Below are positions 1 to 12,490 of a DNA stretch of 64,000 nucleotides, in pieces. The position numbers were made by a program, and so were the translations under genes. Position 1 is the stretch's first letter. Each line of letters begins with the position of its first letter. The DNA is taken from NCBI GenBank assembly GCA_022702545.1, contig JAHRBC010000005.1, positions 3,038,001 to 3,102,000 on the forward strand, read 5' to 3'. The notes beneath the pieces are model-generated. The model did no database searches. It was not told the origin of the DNA and saw only the letters and a list, made by a program, of their open reading frames with translations. The stretch is from Phycomyces nitens. Taxonomy: Eukaryota; Mucoromycota; Mucoromycetes; Mucorales; Phycomycetaceae.

Positions 1-178
1 CAGCCCTCACCTGCGGCACATTATTTCAAAAATCCACTACTAGATAGCACGTCAACGAGATAGCTGACAAGGTAGCTTGTCTCATAGTCGGAAAAAAAAC
101 CACCCTATGTTAAAACATCGCTTTATAGTACAGCATTGCCACTTTTACGTTATTGGAATTTCTTTATTTTTTGCAGTG
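1..178. mobile_element. Right end of a CACTG-type transposon (element X), rest off-window
   Basis: The segment ends in TTTTTTGCAGTG at 178, the inverted end seen on E1-E5. At 179 it abuts sequence that recurs uninterrupted at 59049, where it is preceded by different bases, so 178/179 is a real junction. The stretch CCTCACCTGCGGCACATT near base 5 recurs near 33397, at the same distance from the E3 end, which shows homology to the accessory-side end of E3. The left end and target duplication cannot be seen. No coding sequence is recognised here. Confidence 0.7.
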
Positions 179-952
179 CAAGGTTTCTCCTGGGCTCAAA
201 GTCGAATCTCATACAGGTGCAAAGTTGAAAACTTTTGGGAGAGTAGGGTTTGTTAGCTTTTTCTGCATATAGATTTTTGGTGTTTACCAGATTTTTGTGC
301 TTAAAACTATGTTTTTAGTGTAATAGATTGTGTGTTTATAAATTGAAAAGACGATTACACACAGCAAATAAAGTTGGGGAGAAGCTGGCTTTCTCCATGG
401 TATCAAGGATATCCTCAAGCAATTAACCAATCATTGAATACTATTACTGTGCAATCAAGCATAGAATGATCCCCCCCATTGTTTTATACCCCGTACTTAT
501 TAGGTTTATGGTTTATATTTGTGTTTATTGGAAAGAATAGAATGGCTCTGTACACAAGCTCTAATACTATTACTGTTTATCCTTGCCGCTTCTACCAGCC
601 TACTTGATACTACTTGGATCGGGTGCTTCACTACTGAACAATACCTGAAAATAGGGACCGACGGCGATTTGGCACTGGAAAAACGGGCTTGATTACTAGT
701 GTGGAAAGATAAGTAAACAATAGTGTAATTACCTGAATTATGATAGACTCTACATATAATTCCGCTTGAGAACAACCTGGTCTTAGCTGCTAGCAGTATG
801 TCGTGATAATTGCTAGCATAATTATTGAAAGAGGTGCTGCAGCTGAGGTCCAGTAGCACTTTTGGTGGGTATATCTAATTAGGTTATGGGGGGATTAAGC
901 ATTTAAATGTGCGGTTCCGTTTTGAAAGAATCTATTTTGAGAGAATAACACT

Positions 953-1140
953 CACTACGGCGGAAAAAACGGTAGCTAACTACCGTTTTGGTAGCATTAC
1001 TACCGTTTTTTCCCACCAAAAAAAACGGTAGTAAAGACTCTGTATAAGGCGATTTTGGTAGCTGTTACCATTTTTTTAGTGCGAAAAAAAAGGGTAGTTA
1101 TGAGGCAGGAATAGGCACAGCTACCGTTTTTTTATCCAAC
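953..1140. repeat. Subterminal AACGGTAG motif cluster of M-a
   Basis: Repeated GGTAG and CTACC words (ACGGTAGCTAACTACCG, then GGTAGCATTACTACC and others) occur on both strands over about 190 bases. A similar cluster occurs inside the other end (about 4690-4765) and at the ends of M-b, M-c and M-e. Arrays of this kind in CACTA transposons are usually transposase-binding sites; that role is inferred here. Confidence 0.7.
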
Positions 1141-1387
1141 CAAAATCGTTTCTTTATATACTATAGCCTCTCTTTTATATTACTTTATATACTAGCACCC
1201 ATTCTTTTTTTACTGCCATTTATTTGAAATAATGGTTTATTTTTTATTATAATTTCGATTTATTTCAAATAATATTAAAATATATATAATAATAATATAG
1301 AAACACCAAAAGCAAATACTATTTAATATTATAAAATGTATATGGTACAAACCTTTTACTCAATCTATACACGATGCCAACAACATG

Positions 1388-1852
1388 TTGTTATGACTTG
1401 GATGGCCTTTGGTCTTCACCAATTGCTATAAAAATATTGTGGTCAGAGAATGAAGCAATCAAATAAACCGAGCTTATTATTTTGGATAGCATACCAGTAT
1501 ACGTTGTGCTTGTCAATCGGCGTGCCAAGCATCTTGTTATGGATCACTGTCATGACTTGGATAGCACCTTTGGTCTTCATCGATTGCTATAAAAATATTG
1601 TGGTCAGAGAATGAAGCAATCAAATAAACCGAATATATTGTTTTGGGTAGCATACCAGTATATATTGTGCTTGTTAATCAGCGTGCCGAGCATCTTGTTG
1701 TGAATCACTGTCATGACTTGGAAGGCCTTTGGTCTTCATCAATTGCTATAAAGATATTGTGGTCAGAGAATGAAGCAATCAAATAAACCGAGCATATTGT
1801 TTTGGATAGCATACCAGTATATATTGTGCTTGTTAATCAGTATACCAAGCAT
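1388..1852. repeat. Three tandem ~160-bp repeats in M-a
   Basis: Each unit contains TGACTTGGA, GGTCTTCA, ATTGTGGTCAGAGAATGAAG, CAAATAAACCGA and AGCATACCAGTATA in the same order. The units are about 1388-1532, 1533-1692 and 1693-1852. M-b has two units (about 61166-61470) and M-c about one (about 41930-42075). Confidence 0.85.
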
Positions 1853-2924
1853 CTCTTGAATTAATGCCACTATATGAAACGTACAGATGTAAATACTAGA
1901 TGCAGTAGAAGGAGAATAGAGAATGCGCAATATGATTAATTAAAGAGTGTAAACATATTATAATATTCTTACCATAGAAAATATATTGCTGTAAAGTCAG
2001 CTCATAAGATTTAAAACTAATTCGAATATAATGGTAATTGGCAGAATGAGTACATCATTAAGAAAACAATATGCATATTCTACAGAGATTCCCAGGTGGG
2101 GAGGTGGGGAACGACAAACTTTAGTGTAATATAGCTGTAAAAAAATTTCACCTTTTTTTAGTGTCTGAAAAATTATGAGATGAGTGTTTCATTCCTTGAT
2201 TAAAGATAGCAGAGCTGAAGATGTGGTATACAAGATTCCAATCGGATGTTTATGTCATTGACAACCTTACATAAGGGAGGGTCATTTAGTTTTACTTCAA
2301 AAAAGTAGAGCAAAGAAAAGAAAAGAAATATAAACTAACCTCGGCGTAATACAGCTATAAAAAAATTTCATTTTTTTTGGTGCTTGAAAAAGGGCGAGAT
2401 GTGTGTTTCATTCCTAGATTAAAAACAACAGAGCTGAAGATGTGGTATACAAGATGCCAATCGGGCATTTATTAAGGTGGCAATCTTACATGATGGAGAG
2501 TTATTCGATTTTATTTCAAAGGCGAGGACTAAAGCAAAGATAAAACAGCTAAAGGAAAAGAGGAAAAGAAAAAGTACGCTAAAACATATACTAAAAATAT
2601 GAGAGAACCAATAAGAGCAGCCTAAAGAATATTAAAGACTTAGTCTGTTTCTCTTAGATGAAGGCTCATTGCTCATTCCTAGTGGTGTAAACCTATATCA
2701 AACAGTAGAAATATTATATTAATATTAAATTGAGAATAGATGAGCAACAAAAAAGCTCTAACTTATAGTACATCTGTCATGATTGGGGATTCAGCCTCGT
2801 CATCCGTTTGAAATACCTCATCTTCCGAAAGAAAAGAACTGCTTGCTCTTTCCTGCTATAACATAATAAAAATATTGTATTAATTATAATGTATATTCAA
2901 ATGTTTGTTAATTAATAAACTTGC

Positions 2925-4038
2925 CTGGCTGTTCTCTGCTATTTTTCTCTTACAAGTCTGGTTTGCACTCTTAAAGGTGTCTTGAAGAAGATTCTTGGCA
3001 CACCACATTCTTTTGCACTTGTAAATGTGGAGTGCTATTGTCCTAGCCGTGCCTCACTGGCCACAATCATTGATGACAGGTACGTTGATTTTGTCATCAT
3101 TGACCAAGAAGTGTCTTTGCTGCTGTTGCTATTATTAGTCAAATAATCTCTTACCTACCCATGGAAAAAGTAATTAGAGTATACTCCAAGCTTATCACGT
3201 CAAACTTGAAGGGCGGTAGAAATGCCAGTTTGCTTGTTGAGCGCTTTGCTGTTCATAGCTTTGTCAGTTCAGCAAACAGCTCTCAGAATTATCCTAGTAC
3301 AAGTCAGCCGTCCACATATAATGAAGCAAGTTTCTTAGATCTTCCAGATGGTGTAAGTGCTGCCCAGCTATGGGAGCCATTCAACTGACATGCCAGCTTG
3401 AATGATGATGACTTGGAAGGTGTCAGCAGCCCTGTTGTCAAGAATACTTTGGCAAAGTACTATGTGCGAAACAGTGGTATGGACAGTATTGAACTTGATG
3501 ACCCGACGATTGTTGTTGCTTCTCGTCTTTGGAAAAATTCAACCATACATTCTTCATGTATGTACCGAAGAATAAAAAACGAGACCAGACGTGGCAATCA
3601 TCATGTGATGTTCACCTGTCCATACAGAAAGTGAGTATTGGTATTAGTCAAAATACAAAATAGAGATCACTCGCATTTTTTATATTTTTATCTAGCTGTC
3701 GCAATATAACTATTCAAAGCTGGTTTGTTGGCACCGTGGAATTTTATTTTGAGCATAAAGAGGTTGATGGCACACCGCACTTTCTGGCATTCGTTGAAGT
3801 GATGAAAGAGCATGGTACAGCAGCCCATGACTCATCTGTGCCAATCGTAATACGGCGGTCACACAGCTCAACTGGACAAACAACCCAGCCAAAATATGCT
3901 GTTAATGTGGATGACATTCAGCATCAAGTTGGGCTCATCCAGTACCCTCCGAGTAGTAATCAGTTCTTTATCATTGCACCATATTACGTGTTTAATGACA
4001 ATCTGCGTGTGACCATGGGGAATCTTGCCACTTTATAA
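2925..4038 (+). pseudogene. C-terminal remnant of E0-type Tnp2 transposase in M-a
   Basis: Fragmentary reading frames (about 2960-3155, 3161-3388, 3398-3634, 3736-4038) correspond in order to the C-terminal third of the E0 transposase at 39900-41035. MEKVIRVYSKLI matches the IERAIGEYSRAI region, and the VNVDDIQHQVGLIQ segment matches the E0 stretch ending in YVVWPEL. Stop codons (for example after LWEPFN at 3388) and missing N-terminal and catalytic parts show it is dead. The same remnant in M-e has its own extra stops. Assignment to the Tnp2 group rests on similarity to E0 only. Confidence 0.7.
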
Positions 4039-5184
4039 AAATTTTCTTTTTCTTTTTTCTTTCCTTATAAATATCAATACCAAATAAAATAAAATAAAAT
4101 GGCTAATAATGTCAAAAATAAAAATTCGGTTTCAAAAAAATGGTAGCATAACTACCGTTTTGTTCACACAGGCGAAAAATTATTTTTCTCAAAAATGCGC
4201 AACATCTTTAACACCAAATAAAATGCTCATTTCAATAAACAAGGTTGCCTAAAAACTTATGAGCCCTTTCTATGGTACTACAACTACCTCATTGCCTGAT
4301 AAAAAGACATTCCATGCAACTTTTATGATTCGGGATCGATGACATTACCTTTCAACCACAATCTGCGGAGATAAAGTGCTCTAATAAATATTAATGTCAT
4401 ATAAAATAAAATAAAATGGCTAATAATATCAAAAACAAAAAATTGGTTTCAAAAAAATGGTAGTTATGCTACCGTTTTGTTCACACAGGCAAAAAATTAT
4501 TTTTCTCAAAAATGCGCAACATCGTTAACACCAAATAAAATGCTCATTTCAATAAATAACGTTGCCTAAAAACTTACGAGCCCTTTCTATGGTACTACAA
4601 CTACCTCATTGCCTGATGAAAAGACATTCCATGCGACTTTTATGAATCGGCATTGATGACATTACCTTTCAACCACAATCTGCGGAGATAAAGTGCTCAA
4701 AAATCATAAAAAACGGTAGTTATGCTACCGTTTTCGGCACAGCTACCGGTCCTTCCACCGTAGTGACTGTAGTATTTTACATCTTTACTACACTTTTTTC
4801 ATCCTCATAGTGTAGTATTTAATCTTCTTTATTCTTCTTGACCAATAATATATCACCCATTATTTGATTTCCCATTTATAATTGATTGGTAATGTTTTAC
4901 ATTTTTATTTTTATTAGAAAGAATAGAATGTTTCTAGGTTTAGGGTCTACTATTACGCCTATTCCTATGGCCTAGCCGTTTCTACCCAGTTGCCTGCTGC
5001 TATTTGGATGGAATATTTTTCTACATAAAAAATACCTGCAAAAATATGAATATCCAGTGATTTTTTGGGCTGCGGGAGTGTTCTGTAAAAGATAAAAGAA
5101 GTGTTAATGATATGGAGTACAAAGAGAAAATTTTTGTGTGTCAAAAGATACTTACATTGCAAGAGATGGGCAAGAGTGCGCAAA

Positions 5185-6876
5185 CACTGCAAAAAATAAT
5201 CTAAATCATTACAATATTAAAAGTTTATAATTGTAATTTTATGTATTAATTTAATATCTGATAGATAAATTTTAATAAATGCCCAGTCAGTATGTTAAAG
5301 AATAACTGACCAGATATTATATATTAACATGTCAGATTTGAAAATTCGGTGTGAGCTTAGTTATAAAGATTGTGTATAAACTCTATTCCAAAAGCAAACA
5401 TACATACTATTACAAATTAAGAAAAAAACATGTACTGTTTGAGAACACCTGTCTGAGAAGAACATATATCTAGGCACGTAATAACAGCAGTGTTTTGCAT
5501 TTTTTGATGGCAATGATTCGATCAATTGCTTCGGAAAAGCTGTTCTTTTTGGTCTTAATTCTAAAAATAATATTCTCAATTGGAAATTGGTTTGTAGGAA
5601 TATATTTTTATTTTTATTTTTATTTTTATTTTGAATAAAAAAGAATCGCTCATAATAATAATTGCTCTATAATATTTATTCTAATATATATATATATAAT
5701 TCTTGATTGTATGAGAGAGATGTAGATACTTGCTTTATGGATATATTCTATAATAAATAGCAAATGTTATTAATATGATTGATTTTAATACTATTAATCA
5801 AATTATATAATACCTTGCTTCCTTGATTTGCTTGATATCTTTTTAGAGCTAGAGAATATTATGAGAAAAATTATTAAATATTTATACCAGCCTACTTATT
5901 ATATATAGTCCTTGGAAATCTTGAATACTTTGATTTAATAAAGGCAAAGACAAACTTTTGAAATAGAATACTAAGTAGAGATAGCAATGAGTAAGGATAT
6001 TAAAAAATATTTTTCAAGTATATATACTTACTAGAGGTATGAATTTCTGGAGGGCGGCTATATAGATACATAACATTTCTAATAAAATATATATCAGTAA
6101 GAAAAATAATCGAATGTAATAAAGAACATAGTACTTATCTTTGTATACCAGAATGATTTTGATTTTGTTTGCCAGGAGTATATATAGCAAACCGCGCTTT
6201 AGAAGAAGTACTTGGATGATAATAAAAAGTAGAGAAAGAAAAAAATGGATGAATAAAAAACAATCCTTGAAATAGCCGTAGAATCTGAGAGATGATTACG
6301 TATTTTTTTTTTTGAAAATAAAAAAGAAAAATATGTTTGTTGTGAATACCAAGTATGCAAAAAAGGCGATTAACACACTGTGCGCAAATGCAGTCTGTAA
6401 TATTCGTTGTACTCTCAGTGCTACATGAATGGTTTAGGAAATAAAAATATAAAAACAATAGAAATAGGCATACTCGTAAAAGATATTATTTTATAAAACG
6501 AATGAATATTTAGTTATATGGTTGGAATGAATATTCAAGTAATTAATCAAACTAAAGATCTGAAGATATTAAATAATAATTATATATATATATGTATCAT
6601 TGTCAAATCTAGATTTTATAAATATTAAGATAGACAACATTTATTGATATCGGGCAAGTACCGACTGGAACACAGATAGATCCTCTGCTTGATTGATATG
6701 TCATAAGAATAACAATTCATTTTTATATTTATAATCAAAATACTCAAAGATTTTTTTCAAGCAGACCTTAACACTAAATAGTAAAATGTATGTTGATACA
6801 TGAACAACTATATTCTATAGAGTGATTACTATCAGACAAATACTTACAATTGAATAAATACCAGAATCTGTAAATT
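5185..6876 (-). other. E1 accessory-side subterminal region with exon-like blocks
   Basis: This is AT-rich DNA with no convincing protein gene. On the minus strand there are short blocks bounded by AG and GTAAGT, for example one ending at the donor near 6020-6026, resembling the better preserved exon series of E2, E3 and E5. ATTTTT and TA microsatellites lie at 5606-5637 and about 5680-5696. The region probably holds the accessory promoter (plus) and a divergent spliced transcript (minus). Confidence 0.4.
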
Positions 6877-8105
6877 ATGAGCCAGCAATTAAACAAGGGA
6901 AAGAAGAACATGTCTGCAAGAGCGTCATCCTCCAGATCACTACTTACCACAGTGAACACTGGCCGTGTTGTCACCCCTCGCCCATTACTTGCTTCTAGAT
7001 CTGACGATGTAACAATCCCCAGGAGTGAATATAACACTATGGTTGGCCTTTTATCCACCGTTGATAAAAAGTTAACTGGTGTATCAACACAAGTTGGTGC
7101 AGTGTATGATAACGAAAGGCAAATGATGTTGTCTCTCAATGGTCTTGTTGCTTGCCAAGCCAGAGACCAAGTATCAGTCCAAATGCCCATGGTAGAAAAT
7201 GATGAGATCGTGAATATCATCCAACCTGAAGATATTCTTTCTGTCTCTAACTCACAAGTTAGCCTTCAGGATATCGTCAGTGCAACAAGATATCCAAAGT
7301 TATCTGTAAGTTCTAAATGAAACAGTAATATCAAAATATATTATTAATATATACTTTTAGAAAGTTATTCGAGATTACTTGAAAAACTTTCATCTTAAAT
7401 CAGACGATCCCAGTTTGATCAAGGATAATGAAGAGAAGCCAACTTGGGATGTCAGTGTTGGATTGGCTGATGATGTCAATCAGAATCTAGCAAACGCTCT
7501 GATCATATATGCCCGTGAACAGCCTGAATCAACATCAGTAACAGGAAAAGAACTGGGCACAATAATTATAAATAATTATTATAACCGTTTGGCTGATAGC
7601 AAGCTTGTGCCAGAGCTTAGAGAAGCAAAAAAGACAGCAAACCGAAGAGGCAACCGAAAAACTGAAGTAAGTGAATATTAAATAAAATGCGCAAATATTT
7701 ATATATTATGCTTTTTCACTTTAGCTTTTCAAGAGACGAAAGAGAACCTTTGTAAAGCACAAGGAAGCTGTTGAAAGAAGATTCAACAGGGATGCCAGTG
7801 GCGTCTTTCATAGAGATGTAATGTCAGATGATGAAACAGACATGGAGATCACTGTGAGGGTACTTCGTCCAAATTGGAGGAGTGATGAGGTAAAACACAG
7901 GCAGATTGATATTTCTTATGTTTTATGTCTAATGATAAAATATATCTGTATAGCTGAATGAGCTGTTTGACTTTTTGGACATGCTTGCCAAAAAGATCTA
8001 GGAAAGAAAGCCAGTCAATTGAAGACTCGTCATTATGTTGTCATACAAAAGACAATTCCTCGCGGCTTAGTAGCCAAAATTCCCGCATGGTCAAAGCGTG
8101 AATAA
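6877..8105 (+). pseudogene. E1 accessory protein gene, 4 exons, last exon frameshifted
   Basis: Exons by GT-AG reading are 6877-7305, 7361-7666, 7725-7889 and 7954 onward. Exon 2 is exactly 306 nt, as in E2, E3 and E5. The product starts MSQQLNKGKKN, has a hydrophilic N-terminal half, a basic central part in exon 2, and a PNWRSDE motif at the exon 3/4 join that matches RPSWRSDE and RPGWRSDE in the relatives. Exon 4 hits TAG at 7999-8001, but the next frame continues with the family's C-terminal tail (GLVAKIPAW, like PLAAW and LPQW) to a TAA at 8103-8105. One base has probably been lost near 7995. The family is not recognised; by position it is the second protein of the transposon, perhaps DNA-binding. 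Confidence 0.75.
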
Positions 8106-8202
8106 ATCAACAAGCATCTCTTTTTCACTCCTTCATCTATATTGATTTTGGCATATATATATTGCATATTTTATGTAAGAAAGTAAAAAAATAAGAAGAA
8201 GA

Positions 8203-11200
8203 TTAAGCATAAATTTTTCTAGGCAATGGAATAACAATGACTTTGGCTGCACCACAGCCAGAAGCTTGATTGCCGATTGCAATTGGAGATAGAATTCGAT
8301 GAACTGGTAGAATGTTGTCATAGTCATATTTTTGAAAGGTCGGCTTATACATATCAATTCCTTGGTCTATTCTTGGCTGATGTTGAAGAACTTCGTACCA
8401 TTCAACAAAAGCAAAGACATGCTGAGGATTGAGTCGTGTCATAAAGTTGTCATAGGTGGGTTTTGGAGAAAAATTGTGGGCAAAAAGATACTTGATATAG
8501 CCAGCATAGGTATAGCTCGACTCACTATTTTTCTCAATGTATATAGCCTGGATATACGACCCTCTTGTATTTGACCCTTCACCACCTTTGTAGACTTGGC
8601 CAAGAAGATTAATGAATGGAATCTTCTGGATTCGGTCATTGACAAAATTTGAGCTCTGGACTACACCTTTGGCGCTTTGCAAGAGATTGTCTTGGTACTC
8701 AATGCGATAGAACTTGAGAAGGCAATTGTACTCGGCCGTTCTCATTGTTGTTGGCTCTTGGAGTTTTAATGGCAAGGCTGATGGTGGAAGAGACTCGTTT
8801 CCTAATATGCATGTTTCAGTTTCAGTTGCAGAGTCAACAAACGTAGGCAAGTGAAATATGGTAATCATATTGTTTTGGGGAGGGATTGTGGCATAGGTTT
8901 CTGTTATACTGGTAGACAGTTTTTGGAAGAGGGAGAGATGAGATGGGTTGGTGAGGGTGGTGAGGTGTGATCTGTAAAAATCGCCCTTTGATGCATTTTC
9001 GATAAATTTATCCATATAGGTTTTTTCAAAACCATTCTTCTTGTTCGTGTTGAAACCTTTGATCAGGCCATTGTATCGTTCAAAGCTGAAAAGCCAGTAT
9101 CCGTATATTGGGCCAAAATCTTGGATCATTTCTTTCAGGTGAAGATGAAGGTGCATATTGGGCGATAAAAGATCGGGCTCATATAATTTCTCACATCCAA
9201 TACAGAATTTCTCCAGACTGTTGTGAGCTTGGCTTAATTCTTCATTGGTGATACTTGGCTTTGTTAATAATCGGCATGCATCAACGAAATGAATCCAGTT
9301 GACAAAAAGATCATTGGGTAATTGAGACTTGAGCACGACAGGAGAATATACTAAGCACCAGGATTTCCATTCATCGGCTTTCATGAAAGGAAATCCCTTT
9401 CCAATCTTTGTGGTTAACGTGGTATAGTCTGGTGGCAGAGTCATGGTATTTGCTTCATTTTGCATTTCCGCAAGATCATGGTCATTGAGAAGATTATCAA
9501 ATAACCATTTTTCGATCATTCTCTTTGCAGTTCCCAGGAAAAGGTTGTGCATTGGATCAATTATTGTTGATCTTACGGGCTCAAAGTATCCTAGTCGATG
9601 GAGCTCTGACCAGCGAACCCCGTTTTCAACCTCCAATCGTTTTCTCTCTGTATTGGTTACTGCATTCTTCCACATACTAGCATGCTTCATATTTTCTTCT
9701 TTGGTTCTGCCTGTCCATTCAGACGACTTGAAACCAGAATAATCGACGATGCTGGTACCTTCAAACCGATGGAAGTGGCGATTACACTTATGGCATGCAT
9801 TTGTACTGTTGTGCGAAGTGAATCCACATGTTTTTCTTGCAGCAGGTATATCGCATGCAACCATTAGCAGAGCAGCACGGACCAGAGTCTTGGAGCATGT
9901 GTGGGTGTTTATATAGATGCCTTTGTACAAGTCTTTCAGCTCATCAACAAGAGGACGAAGATAGTTATTTATCTCTGAAGTGCTGGCTTCTTTTGGTCCA
10001 GGCATCAGACCCACAAGTATGACATTCTCTGCCTTATTTCGCTCTTCTCTTGGGAGGTTGTTGATCGTCAGGTATATTGCTCCACAGGAATATGTTACCC
10101 CATCAAAGGGTTGAAACCAATCGATGTTGAGAGTGAGCAGCAACGACCTTTCCTTGGCAACAAATTGTAAACCAGCTTCATCTACGAACTCCTTCCACAT
10201 TCTTCCATCATATACGTCAAACATTGTTCCATCAATCTTTGGTCCACGATTCCACTTGTTAATTTGATTCTCAAATGTAGGGCGCTGGAACATTTTTTTC
10301 AAGGCTGTTTTGAGTGAGTTATATACATATGTGCGGTTTGGTCTCATAGTTTTGTTGTTGCTGATTTTGTACAATGCGTTTCCACACTCTCTATTGCTTC
10401 CAAGTTTCGTGAAGTCGCATGTACTAGGAGCTCCATTAACATCACTGAAGATACTATGACAATTTCCACATGCTACATATTTTGACACGCCACTTGTTAA
10501 GTTGCTGAATCCACTCATTTTCTTCAAGCCAGGAATACTAGTAGGAAGACGAAATTCCTCGCCATAGTGCTCAAGAACGGAATTGATAAAGGTAATCAAA
10601 ATGGCGCTGCCCTCATCAACAACAAAACAAGATATGAACATGACAATGAACACCGTTATCAGTCGGTGCCATGGATCTTGAGGAAGGTTTGGTAAATTAT
10701 CTATAAGTTGATTGAGCCGCATGTTAATGTATTCCTTTTAGTAATAACATCATCCTTTTTTTTATTTTGCACCTGTTTCTTCATCCTGGTCCTGCTCTTC
10801 ATCGTCATCACTCTTCTCATAGTCTTCAGAGTCAGAGAAAGCATCAAGATCTTCTTCACCTGTTCCAAAAATAGACTCTTCCACTGAAAGAGGTAAGAAG
10901 AACTCTATATTCTCAATTGGTAAAGGTGTACCAGGAGAAGAAATATTGTCTATGGATACACAATTTAAATACAGTTGAATATCCCTTTGGTAAATAAAAT
11001 AAAATTACACTCAAAACTCTCTTCAGTCTGGTCTATGTCCATAGTATTATTGATAGTGTTTACTTGGCTTGAATATGCTATTTGGTTTGGATTATATATT
11101 ATTATTATTAAGGTCTATATTTCTGTAGCTTATTTACTATTAATCTGGCTGTTAAACAATTTGTCCTCATCACTTTGGACATGGCGTGCTGCAGTTCTTT

Positions 11201-11285
11201 TGCTCGTCATTGTGAAGCCAGAATGATTGCGAGAGCATTTCGAGCATCTGCATTGCACTTCATTGGAATTACAAATGGAAGACAT
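8203..11285 (-). CDS. E1 Tnp2-like transposase, 4 exons, ~958 aa
   Basis: Exons (minus strand) are 11285-11138, 11062-11009, 10949-10773 and 10700-8203; together they give one open frame. The N-terminal exon has a Cys motif (CRCSKC) followed by GFTMTSKRT, shared with E2-E5. Exon 3 is acidic. The large exon has the family landmarks LNIDWFQPFDG, INNLPREER, LVGLMPGPKE, ACDIPAARKTCGF with a following HNSTNACHKC, DPMHNLFLGTAKRM and YGYWLFSFERYN. These conserved Asp/His positions fit a Tnp2 (Transposase_21) DDE-type nuclease of the CACTA group, acting in the nucleus on element ends. An ATG at 10722 inside the last intron is not the true start. It converges with the accessory gene, about 100 bp away. 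Confidence 0.87.
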
Positions 11286-11525
11286 TTTTCTTGTTACTTA
11301 GTATAGTAAAGAAGGAGTACAAAGTATCCAGTACTAATAATTAAAAAATACTTTTTTACTTGAGAATAATAAATCAAATGATTGAATATCATTCAGCCAA
11401 TAAAAACATTCAAATCAATCTCTATTGTTAATGCAAGATTTTGCCTGAGTTATAAATATTTTTACTCATGTTATTGATAATTCCAGATAACTATTAAATT
11501 ATGATTTAAATTGATTTTTGCAGTG

Positions 11526-12310
11526 AAAGGGGACTTGAATTTTAAGGCTGGATGGGCTGTGTGGCGGGTTTTACTATAAAAAAGGGAATAAAAATTAATA
11601 TGGGTGAACAGAGTAATGATATATTTAATTTACATACCAGGAGCCAAATGTGTTATCAAAGTAGGGGGCATGGTGTGCAAAGAAAGACCAAAGGAGCCTA
11701 TAAAACACATAATAATAATTATTAATAAATAGTCTGAATAATATTTTGGATAAGCAAAAAGAGATTTATAAAGAATATTACCTTTATGATTACAATTGCG
11801 AATGATGGAGGAGGCTGATGGCGTGAATAGAAAGGGCAGTCTACAATGGAATAGAGTCAGAGAGGGAATACATATGATTGAAAGAAAAATTTTTACCTGG
11901 TGCCGATGGCATCCTTATATAATTTGTTTGGCCAATCTAAGAGAGAAAGTGAAAATAATTTTTATCAAGATGATGGTACCAGTGAATGCGGCCAGTGAGT
12001 ATTTGTCTGGATGGTCATTGTGGAAAGGATGAGTTGCAATGGGAGCGCACATCTATGAAAAAGAGGTTAATTTGTGTGTATAAAGAGGTATAAAAAATGT
12101 CTTACCAGAGAAAGGCGCCGATATCAAAAAGGCTAGGAAAAGGAAAAATAAAGGGAATCAAAAAAAAGGAGAGTGTCTGAAAAAATTTTCACCTTTGAAG
12201 CATGCTGCGGAAAGCATGATGGATTGAGCCCAAAAACAATATCAAGGCCGATTTGCATCTCAGTGCTTCAAGACAATAGAGGAACATCTTTATAGTCATT
12301 CAAAATGCCT
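11526..12310 (-). ncRNA. E2 divergent micro-exon unit (third transcription unit), cut by E1
   Basis: This is the minus-strand equivalent of 32062-32838 in E3 and about 95% identical by eye. Exon-like blocks bounded by AG and GTAAGT/GTAATA/GTATGT lie in the same order, and all splice dinucleotides I checked are kept in both copies. Read across the blocks, a short frame starting MCAPIATHPFHN stays open. E1 interrupts the block that contains CTTTGCGCACTC. It is transcribed, if at all, away from the accessory gene, from a shared upstream region at about 12300-12490. Whether it codes for protein is unknown. Confidence 0.45.
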
Positions 12311-12490
12311 ATATATAACGGCCTTTTTGATAGTATTCAACCTCTCTTACCTTTACACCAACCCACACACACACACACTTACTTACTCACTCACCCAAAC
12401 AGTTTTTGTATGTATATTATATTTATTTTTATTTCAATTGAACAAAAACTAATAATTATAATCGAAATATACTTTACCATATTCTAGAAA
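12311..12490 (+). promoter_or_regulatory. Putative bidirectional promoter of E2 accessory gene and micro-exon unit
   Basis: This intergenic stretch between divergent units contains TATATATAACGG at 12310, a (CA)n tract at about 12363-12380, pyrimidine-rich CT stretches and AT-rich DNA leading to the ATG at 12491. The same sequence, inverted and nearly identical, precedes the E3 accessory gene at 31872-32050. No start sites can be proven from sequence. Confidence 0.4.

Larger units (their letters stand above)
953..4765. mobile_element. M-a, CACTA-ended deletion derivative of a Tnp2 transposon
   Basis: The ends are CACTACGGCGGAA (953) and, reversed, CACTACGGTGGAA (4765). They are flanked by ACT (950-952 and 4766-4768), a perfect 3-bp target duplication. 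It sits in the left subterminal region of E2. Both ends carry clusters of AACGGTAG-like motifs in both orientations. It holds a three-copy 160-bp tandem repeat and the C-terminal remains of an E0-type transposase, but no catalytic core, so it should depend on a transposase supplied in trans. Confidence 0.88.
5185..11525. mobile_element. E1, 6.3-kb CACTG-type Tnp2 transposon inserted in E2
   Basis: The left end is CACTGCAAAAAATAAT and the right end, reversed, is CACTGCAAAAATCAAT; both run on into TAAATCAT. The target duplication is AAA (5182-5184 and 11526-11528). The empty target exists uninterrupted in E3 near 32838 (opposite strand), so the boundaries are exact. It carries an accessory gene (plus) and a transposase gene (minus) that converge at 8.1-8.2 kb, in the same orientation as its host E2. 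Confidence 0.93.

Noticed and set aside
179..613. LTR pair 179-613 / 59049-59485
   Set aside because: Both copies lie just inside or next to CACTG-type ends and resemble subterminal DNA of E2/E3; no TG...CA borders, primer site or polypurine tract fit.
10701..10722. ATG at 10722 as start of the E1 transposase
   Set aside because: It lies in the last intron; splicing to 10700 joins the acidic exon in frame and aligns with the other four transposases.
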